64,000 nt of DNA from Acanthacorydalis orientalis. Lineage: Eukaryota > Arthropoda > Insecta > Megaloptera > Corydalidae. The position numbers were made by a program, and so were the translations under genes. The notes under the pieces were generated by a model. The model saw only the letters and a program-made list of their open reading frames with translations. It was not told the DNA's origin and ran no database searches. Each line of letters opens with the position of its first letter. Positions within the stretch are counted from its first letter, which is position 1. Positions 55,830 through 64,000 of this stretch are shown here, piece after piece. Where the stretch lies: assembly GCA_034766995.1 (NCBI GenBank), contig CM068317.1:49128425-49192424 (forward strand), read 5' to 3'.

Positions 55830-56215
55830 GTGGCAGATTCAGGCAAACGGTGGACAGAAGAAGAGTTGTTGTGTTTGTCTTTCTGGACAAGAAGCCCAAA
55901 AGGTTATCGTTTATTACAGAAATTAATTACTTTACCATCAATAAATACTTTAAGGGCTCTTTTGAGATTGACCCCTATGAAATCAAGTCTGAACGACTAC
56001 ATCATGTCGTACCTAACAAGCATGGTCAGTAATTTGGAGGACAACACCAACTTCTGTTCATTAATGTTCGATGAAATGTCAAGTCACGAAGAGTTGCTGT
56101 ATGACCAACATGTTGATAGAATTACTGAGAATGTTAACATGAACCCCGGATTCGTAGGGAAGGAATACGTAAATAGCATTATGGTTGTCATGTAGCAAGA
56201 TGTGAGACATAATTG
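55830..56215 (+). pseudogene. P-element-type transposase fragment (plus strand)
   Basis: Open for about 120 codons: GKRWTEEELLCLSFWTRSPK, GYRLLQKLITLPSINTLRALL, then NFCSLMFDEMSSHEELLYDQ, VGKEYVNSIMVVM. This follows the P-element/THAP9 transposase order: RW-T-x-E ... SPK-Y-LL ... LP-S-x-x-TL ... LMFDEM (the Asp of FDEM is a catalytic residue). It ends in a stop at 56193-56195, after which WKQP-like text (KQSIAYYFCH) continues out of register with further stops. The THAP zinc finger, coiled coil and the rest of the catalytic domain are absent, so it is non-functional unless spliced to exons not seen here. Confidence 0.82.
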
Positions 56216-56242
56216 AAAGCAGTCAATTGCCTACTACTTTTG

Positions 56243-56246
<4 letters not shown>

Positions 56247-56319
<73 letters not shown>
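56247..56319. repeat. (TA)n microsatellite
   Basis: About 73 bp of TA dinucleotides followed by (GT)n, just after the P-element fragment. Confidence 0.95.
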
Positions 56320-56332
<13 letters not shown>

Positions 56333-57910
56333 ATATATTATAAAAAAATACATTTGTAAAAGAAATTATCTCAGTTTTTGTTATCATTTTGCTTAAAAAG
56401 CACTTTATTTAGTGTATTATCTTTTTAATTTCGATTCATCAAATTTAAAAAAATTAAATAGAACAAGAATTTTAAACTAATTTAGAAAAAAAAACAACCC
56501 CCGGATATTTTATAAATTAAGAAGATTTCATAAAAAAATATGATAAATGTCATTTTCCTGCTGAAACGTTTTATTTTCAATAATAAAATATAAATAATTA
56601 CTAATTAAAATGACAAGACAGACAATACAAAAAGCAGGAACACTGAACACTTTATTTTATAAATAAATTTATACCAACATATATTTTTTATTTATGCTTC
56701 AATTACACATTCAAGTACAAATGGTATCCTGTAAAGTTATTTATCATAAATATCTTGTAAAATTTTATAACTAGTTAAATTAAAATATAGCATGTCACCT
56801 TCAATTTAAATGATCTGGTTCACATTTTCATAGAAAATATTATTCACATGTAAAAATAAATGTATATTTATTAGTATTAAAAAAATTGTAGATTAAATTT
56901 GGTGTTTAATTTAAAAAGTGAGATTATAAACAAGGAATAAAAGAAGTCAAAGTTTATTAATGTCTACATTTCCTTCAAACACATAAATTAAGTATTGTTT
57001 TTTTTAGAAAATTTGTATTGCACTGTATTTATTAGTTGTATGTTAAATTACAAATTCATTGATTCTTTTTAATCAATTTTTATTGTAATATATGATTATT
57101 TAGCTAAGTGTCCCAACATACATATATACTTCTTTACAACAAGATCTGCATTTATGTTAAATTTAATATTAAAAATTCGATTTTTTTATGTATTCAAAAA
57201 TAAAACAAATAAATAAAAAAAACGTGCATTATGTGAAATATACAAATTGCTTAAATCTATTTAATTTGATTTATTAATTATATATTTATGAGAAAATTAA
57301 TTAAAATTAATTTGCATAAATTAGTTCATTGAACTCCGGGCGTCAATGACCTTGGATGTTGAAGCACCCTAAAACCCAAATAACTAACTTCATTGAATTC
57401 TTTTTACTAACTTTGAAGTTGGTACTGACACACAAAAGAAGTGATTGAATTGATAAGTTATTGAACTGACGTTGGTACCATGCTTAAAGATACTAGTTTT
57501 CTATTATTTTAAAGTTTAGTCACTTTTTTTCAGTCTCTTGTCGTGAGTGTTTCGAAACAATTTTGGTTATGCAATTGAATATTATTTGTAAGTATTTTCA
57601 TTTTTGTACAATTGATTCTTTGAATATTTTGCTTAAATGTTCTGTTTTCAGTCGAAAAAGGAGGATAAATCTATTAAAACGTTTTTAAAATGTTACGGCT
57701 TAATTTTTTATTATAAATTAAACTGATGAAATATAGACGCGTTTCCATAAATCATAATTATTTCATATATCCCTTCTAGGCTGATTTATATTTTTACTAT
57801 TTGAATAATCAATCGGGCATTTACATCGGGAGTTTCATTAATTTAAGTTAACATGTGTTTCATAAAAAGAGTTTATAATTCATTTAGCTGAGTTGAAATT
57901 TAAGATTTTA

Positions 57911-57916
<6 letters not shown>

Positions 57917-57982
<66 letters not shown>
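57917..57982. repeat. (TA)n microsatellite
   Basis: About 66 bp of TA dinucleotides. Confidence 0.95.
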
Positions 57983-57986
<4 letters not shown>

Positions 57987-58600
57987 CTTATTAGAATTCT
58001 ATATTGAATTTTTGTACATTGTTTAAAATAATTTGTTTTCTGTCAGACATCTTGAATGACAAACTTTTCAATGTTAATTTCAGAATCCTCCACTGCATAA
58101 TCTATTATTATTAAAAATGTATTTTGTTGTTTTATTAATCATTGGTTATTCATTAAATAGTCAATTTAAAGTTTATAATCATTTCTTTGGAATCTGCATA
58201 AAATTTATTATACATATTACGTTTAAAACGTCTAATTTGTGTAAAAAAAAATAAATTTAAAAACGCCACTTTTAATTTGTTAAACAGACGCCATGTTGAT
58301 TAATTCGTTCAACAGACGCCATGTTGAAGTTTGACTCTCGGTTCTTCTCTGATGTTCATTTTGCAGTTGGTCTTCGTTGATGATGGGTTGTTTTTTTATT
58401 TAAGTGAATTTATATTGGTTTTAATTAAATTTTAGTAATCTATTTCGTGCGTTCAGTTAAAATCCTCAGGAGTTTGTTATGCTAAGGTTTTATAAAGGTA
58501 TAATACTTTTTCATTGTTTTGAATTTCAAACATTAAATGAAATATTTTTAAAATGACATTTTCCGCCATATCCTGCCATTTTGTTGGTTTGTTGTTTGTT

Positions 58601-58605
<5 letters not shown>

Positions 58606-58683
<78 letters not shown>
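58606..58683. repeat. (TA)n microsatellite
   Basis: About 78 bp of TA dinucleotides. Confidence 0.95.
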
Positions 58684-58686
<3 letters not shown>

Positions 58687-59055
58687 AAACGTTCAACGTT
58701 TTAATTACACTTAATTTTTGTATAAGTTCATTGTTCATCATTTATTTATTGAAATTTTTCAAATTTAAATTTATTTCTTTAAAAATCAGTTCATTATCAG
58801 TTCTAAAAGGTTATTTTTTGATCTATTTTCTTTAAATTTCGCATAATATTTGATTTTTCACAATTAAAAGCTGAATGTTGATCGTTGATGATTAGAATGG
58901 ATCCATTTAATCAAATGTATAAAAAAAAAACAGCAAATGACCGCCACAAAATATTACTTTTTGACATATTGTTAACAGAGGTATTTATTTTTACAGTTTG
59001 TGTGAAGAATCGTCAGTGTGTTTAGTGTGAAGAATCGTCATTGTGTTTAAGCAGC

Positions 59056-60145
59056 ATTGTGGTGAAGTATCATCAGTGTAAAGGAAATAATCGACACCAG
59101 GTTTTTTAAATAGAATAGTTTTTTACTGTAAAGCAACGCAATTTCCATCGTGTTTTCCTCTACTATCTCAGTGAGTTTTCACTGATATCGTTTTAAAAAA
59201 AATGTTTAAAACAATTCGACATTCATATTAATGTTAAGTCATTGAAACGATGTCAGCTGTATGTGTGCTTGTGGATGGATACTTATTATTTATTTTCACA
59301 CAATAGGCTGATTTCAAAATTGGTGGTCTTCAATATATGAGATGTTATATTGAACGATTATCGTTTTTGTAATCGGCATACGGAGCTTTCGGGGTGGATG
59401 AATTGCTGTAAAGCGAAGTTGAAGCCTTCGACTCCACGATTTTTCTACACATGATTTTCAGGTGTTAGGTTAAGGCTGCCCGTCGTGCAGCTTAGATTAG
59501 GGAACGCATATATTAATCCGCTTCACGGGTTGTATATGTCGTCTCACCTTGTAGCAGGTGTAGCGTAGGAGTGGCTCGGATCAAATGGATTTCGAGTCCT
59601 AGCTTATTGTGTTTTTTTGTTTTCATGTTTTCTCTTTCAGGTCCCAGAACTTCAATCTCTTTTTTTGTTTGTTGTAATTTAAAGTAGATTTTTTTGCTTT
59701 GTCGATTCAGTAAATTTAGTGTTTTTTGTAGATTTTAATTAGTTTGATTTTTAATTTTCTGCTTTCATTTTTAATTTTTTTTTAATATTAGTATTGATTT
59801 GTTTTTATTGAATTAGTAGTAGTTTTATATTGTTTCAGTTTTATTTTCTTTAATTATAGCTTTTATTTGATTTTTAAATTTTGTTCCTAGTTGATTTAAA
59901 GTAGTTTAATTTTATTTTGATAATTAACTTCACTCCCTCGCCATGGATTGTGGGGTAATGATACAAATCGTATCACTACCATGTGTGTTTGGTAATCAGA
60001 TCAATTATGCTTCATAACAGAATGTACATATTAAGATTCTAATACAAGTGATAACGCGTTTTGGAATCTTGTATGTATTATTCGCCATTGATACATAATT
60101 TATTTGGTTAATGTGTGATTCCCGAAATTGCGTTTGTGTTTTACA

Positions 60146-60213
<68 letters not shown>

Positions 60214-60590
60214 TAGTTATTTAAGTTCAGTTAGTGCATACATTTAAGTCGATTTGTTTTATCAGACTGGTAAACATTTTAAATCTAAAAAATGTATCTA
60301 TTTATCTGAAAATAGATCAAATATCATTCAATATAAAGTAGATCAAAAAAATTAGATCTAATTTCATTGATATCTGATAAAACCTAATAATTTAATCAAA
60401 ATGGCAAACTAATTAAACAGAAGACAAACAATGTATGATTTTTATGAATACTAGATGTATTCAGCTTTCTGTCGATTTGATTAATGATCGAAGGAGAGTT
60501 ATGAAAATCGTAATTGCTGCTTACAAATATGTTCATACAAAATTGTATATATTTTTGGATTCTGGTTAAATGGTTAATTTAGTTTTGATT
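59056..60590 (+). repeat. Segmental duplication, copy 1
   Basis: Nearly identical to 62446-64000 (offset about 3390 bp), starting at ATTGTGGTGAAGTATCATC. It includes GGAGCTTTCGGGGTGGATGA, GTTGAAGCCTTCGACTCC (a near-perfect palindrome), GGCTGCCCGTCGTGCAGC (a short stem), GTGTAGCGTAGGAGTGGCTC, CCATGGATTGTGGGG and a long (TA)n tract at 60150-60208. No open frame of note. The two copies differ by scattered substitutions and small indels only, so the duplication is recent. Confidence 0.92.
60150..60208. repeat. (TA)n microsatellite inside duplication copy 1
   Basis: About 59 bp of TA; the equivalent tract in copy 2 is at 63568-63629. Confidence 0.95.
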
Positions 60591-62040
60591 AAATTCGCGG
60601 AGTGTATTCAGTGTAAAGTGTCTACCATCGATGGATTCATTAGGTAAAAAAGGTACATTCTTATTTTTTTAAATGATATATTTTCTAATTACTTTTTATT
60701 TCAGCAATCAAAAAAATCCACTTCGAGTTCAGTCAATTAATTTCTTTGATAATATTTAATCCGTTTCTATTTCCTGTCAGTTCTTTTCTAAAACGATAAT
60801 GTTTTTAATTTTTATCATTCAATAAACTATCAGAAAATTTCAATTAAAATTCCTTAGATAAGTTTCTTTTCTTGATTTTTCTTTTATTGCACATATCAAT
60901 ATTCAAAAAGTTTCTTACAACACCTAAAAATACCAGCATTAAAATCAAACATAATATTCATATTACAATGAATATCTTTTGTAGAAATGTATTGATCGAT
61001 TCTCATATAAATTTCTTGCTTCCCAATGACATTTTGTTCTGTCAACATCATCACCAAGCTAAATAGTATACAAACAGCATAATTACCCCTGTGTGAACTG
61101 ACAGGTTTTTTCACAGTAAATTTATTCATCTGAGATTTAATTATGACTGAAAATTTATAGATTTTCAATTTTCTATTGGAACCACAATCAGTTTTTTGAT
61201 TTTCTGATTTTTACTTTCAATATTTTATTTTTATAAATATTTACAGTTGACAGAACATCCAAAATAATTTTCTTTCAATAAATTTCTCTTTTTTTCACGA
61301 AATTGATCTATGAACAATTTCTTAGATAACAGTATTTTTTAATTATAATTTTAAGATTCGACTTCATCGACAACCTGTTAAACGATTTTCTTATTTGCTG
61401 ATTAAATAATTTATTTTTATGTACATAAATGGATCAGATATCATTCAACATACAACTATTCTTCATTAAATCTCCTTCTTCATAAGAATTGAACTTTAAA
61501 CCATATCTCAGTAGACAGTTATTTGTTAATAAATTTTCAATCTTCTATTATATCGATAATCACTTCTAGTTTTTCTAATTTTCTGATTCAATAATTTATT
61601 TTTATGTACATAAATATATCAGAGATCACTCAACACAAATCATTTTTCAATAAATTTCTCTTCTTTCATCATATAATAATTTTTCGAATGACATATTTTT
61701 TAATAAATTTTCTAATTTTTATTACATCGACAATCACTATCTCGATTTTTAAATTTCTGACTTCAATATTTCTTTCTTATACACATAATTGGTTCAGAGG
61801 TCATTCAACAGGTTATTTTTCAATATATTTCTTTTTCTTCTTTTTAACCATTTGAACCTTAAACTATTCCTCTGATCCAGTCATTTTTTAATTTATTTCA
61901 CCAATGAATGACTAAAAAAAACTTCAATAGATAAAATTTATATTCATGATTTTTAAAAAAACTCATTGTCATTCATTATAACAACGCAGGCTGATTTCTA
62001 ATTCAATCAATCGATCACGGATCGATTGATTAAATTAGAA
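60591..62040. other. AT-rich DNA between duplication copies
   Basis: No gene. A degenerate tandem repeat of about 180 bp lies at 61380-61870, with units carrying TTATTTTTATGTACATAAAT, a phrase like TCAGATATCATTCAACA, TTCAATAAATTTCTCTTCTT and a C-poor spacer (unit starts near 61411, 61596 and 61770). Similar words occur before and after it. A short palindrome, TCAATCGATC then ACGGATCGATTGATTAAATT, sits near 62005-62035 just upstream of the promoter. Confidence 0.55.
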
Positions 62041-62110
62041 AAAAAGCTCTCCTCGTACCGTTCGGACGTCTCTCATGCCGACTCGGTTCGGTCGCGTCGC
62101 CGGTCGCGTT

Positions 62111-62147
62111 TATAAAACGACTCGGAACGTCCGTTCGTGTCATTTTT
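62111..62147 (+). promoter_or_regulatory. TATA plus initiator core promoter, plus strand
   Basis: TATAAAA at 62111-62117 and an initiator TCATTT at 62140-62145 whose A (62142) is 31 bp downstream of the first T of TATA, the canonical spacing in arthropods (initiator consensus TCAKTY). The surroundings (62045-62140) are CpG-rich, unlike the AT-rich flanks. This is the best promoter in the window. Confidence 0.7.
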
Positions 62148-62436
62148 AAAAATAATTTGTTATCGAATTCGTCTAAAACAAAATGTTCTTTTTACGAACT
62201 CTGTGTGTGCGCGAAAAGTACTTAAAGTAATACCGAGTGTCGTTCGGGTCTTCGATTGCGTCCTCGATCTCCTGTCCAGGTGGCCCGCGACGAGGCTCTG
62301 CAGGAGGAGAAGCACCCGGGAGTGTTTGCTTCTTGATTATCAGATCGGACGTACGACCGTCCGTTAAAAATAGTATATAGTGTATTCGTTTCAATTAAGT
62401 GTTCTGTGGTTCCTGTCCGAGATGGAGAGCTGACCG
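62142..62436 (+). other. Probable 5' UTR exon of a gene running off the right edge
   Basis: From the inferred start to a donor ACCG|GTGAGCGG with exon boundary 62436. It contains short upstream frames (ATGTTCTTTTTACG... about 13 codons; ATGGAGAGCTGA), no long coding frame, and is CpG-rich. The intron would begin about 10 bp before the second duplication copy starts. An alternative donor (CCAG|GTGGCC) lies near 62280. The gene body is not in the window. Confidence 0.45.
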
Positions 62437-62445
62437 GTGAGCGGA

Positions 62446-63564
62446 TTGTGGTGAAGTATCATCAGTGTAAAGGAAATAATCGACACCAGGTTTTTTAAAT
62501 AGAATAGTTTTTTACTGTAAAGCAACGCAATTTCCATCGTGTTTTCCTCTACTATCTCAGTGAGTTTTCACTGATATCGTTTTAAAAAAAATGTTTAAAA
62601 CAATTCGGCATTCATATTAATGTTAAGTCATTGAAACGATGTCAGCTGTATGTGTGCTTGTGGATGGATACTTATTATTTATTTTCACACAATAGGCTGA
62701 TTTCAAAATTGGTGGTCTTCAATATATGAGATGTTATATTGAACGATTGTCGTTTTTGTAATCGACGCACGGAGCTTTCGGGGTGGATGAATTGCTGTAA
62801 AGCGAAGTTGAAGCCTTCGACTCCACGATTTTCCACACATGATTTTCAGGTGTTAGGTTAAGGCTGCCCGTCGTGCAGCTTAGATTAGGGAACGCATATA
62901 TTAATCCGCTTCACGGGTTGTATATGTCGTCTCACCTTGTAGCAGGTGTAGCGTAGGAGTGGCTCGGATCAAATCGATTTCGAGTCCTAGCTTATTGTTG
63001 TTTTTTTGTTTTCATGTTTTCTCTTTCAGGTCCCAGAACTTCAATCTCTTTTTTTGTTTGTTGTAATTTAAAGTAGATTTTTTGCTTTGTCGATTCAGTA
63101 AATTTAGTGTTTTTTGTAGATTTTAATTAGTTCAGTTGTTAATTTTTTTCTATTATTTTTTTAACGTTAGTATTGATTTGTTTTTAATGAATTAGTAGTA
63201 GTTTTATTTTTTCTTAATTGTAGCTAGTGTTTGATTTTTAAGTTTTGTTTGATTTGATTTAAAGTAGTTAATTTTGTTTTGATGATTAACTTCAATTTAA
63301 TTTTGTTTCGTTTTGACTTAATAATTAATTTTGTTTTGATAATTAACTTCATTCCCTCGCCATGGATTGTGGGGCAGTGGTACAAATCGTACCATTGCCA
63401 TGTGTGCTTGGCAATCAGATCAATTATGCTTCATAACAGAATCTACATATTAAGATTCTAATACAAGTGATAACGCGTTTTGGAATCTTGTATGTATTAT
63501 TCGCCTTTGATACATAATTTATTTGGTTAATGTGTGATTCCCGAAATTGCGTTTGCGTTCTACA

Positions 63565-63632
<68 letters not shown>

Positions 63633-64000
63633 TAGTTATTAAGTTCAGTTAGTGCATACAGTTAACTCGATTTGTTTTATCAGACTGGTAAACGATTTAA
63701 ATTTGAAAAATGTATCTATATATCTGAAAATAGATTAAATATCATTCAACAAAAAGTAGATCAAAAAAAAAGAGATCACATTTCATTGACATCTGATAAA
63801 ACTTAATTTAATCAAAATGGCAAATTAATTAAGCAGAAGACAAAAAGTGTATGATTTTTATAAACACTGGATGTATTCAGCTTTCTATCGATTTGAATAA
63901 TGATCGAAAGGGATTTATGAAAATCGCGATTGCTGCTTACAAATATGTTCATACAAATTGTATACATTTTCGGATTCTGGTTAAGTGGTTAATTTAGTTT
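62446..64000 (+). repeat. Segmental duplication, copy 2 (cut by the window end)
   Basis: Second copy of 59056-60590, still matching at the last base of the window, so its right boundary is unknown. A roughly 50-bp extra stretch of TTTTGTTT-type text lies near 63290-63345. (TA)n tract at 63568-63629. Confidence 0.92.

Larger units (their letters stand above)
56320..59055. other. Very AT-rich non-coding DNA
   Basis: No gene supported. TA tracts at 57917-57982 and 58606-58683. AACAGACGCCATGTTGA occurs twice within 50 bp (near 58284 and 58310). Near 59000-59045 the phrase GTGTGAAGAATCGTCA occurs twice just before the segmental duplication. Confidence 0.5.

Overview
The window looks like nuclear DNA of an arthropod, most likely an insect. 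It is AT-rich, carries many long (TA)n microsatellites, and its genes are split by spliceosomal introns, some only 54-91 bp long. It holds decayed mariner, Tc1, P-element and non-LTR retrotransposon pieces, and two core promoters of the arthropod TATA type. I cannot fix the species from sequence alone.

Layout. (1) 1-18.5 kb: no coding exon I can support. It holds dispersed AT-rich repeats, a pair of ~1.1 kb inverted repeats about 7.3 kb apart (6.26-7.29 and 14.64-15.75 kb), a foldback element, a dead mariner copy and a probable minus-strand TATA promoter with a non-coding first exon near 10.7-10.9 kb. (2) 18.6-27.8 kb: a 12-exon minus-strand gene that I rebuild as the arthropod orthologue of SANBR (KIAA1841, SANT/BTB protein), 814 codons. 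Its introns hold a Tc1 remnant, a non-LTR 3' end and a ~195-bp tandem repeat. (3) 28.6-29.4 kb: a second dead mariner. (4) 30.3-46.9 kb: about 16.5 kb of two unrelated satellites. One is a 41-bp satellite arranged as a giant inverted array (30.3-36.05 kb). The other is a 155/169-bp satellite with higher-order structure (36.46-46.9 kb). (5) 47.4-54.7 kb: a compact five-gene cluster: ZSWIM7/SWS1 (+), POP4/Rpp29 (-), PIGL (+), TMEM199/Vma12 (-) and BLOC1S5/Muted (-). (6) 55-64 kb: inverted P-element fragments, AT-rich DNA, a tandem segmental duplication (59.06-60.6 and 62.45-64.0 kb, the second cut by the window end) and a textbook TATA plus initiator promoter at 62.11-62.14 kb opening to the right.

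The genes are housekeeping ones without one shared pathway: recombination repair (ZSWIM7), tRNA processing (POP4), GPI-anchor synthesis (PIGL), V-ATPase assembly (TMEM199) and lysosome-related organelle biogenesis (BLOC1S5). The last two are both endolysosomal, on one strand, with only 63 bp between one stop codon and the next start codon, so a shared dicistronic transcript is worth testing. Two introns, one in SANBR and one in PIGL, only make sense as GC-AG introns. I found no prokaryotic-type system, CRISPR array or intact mobile element. The most unusual structures are the inverted satellite, whose orientation flips coincide with a dyad in the monomer, and the higher-order second satellite beside it.
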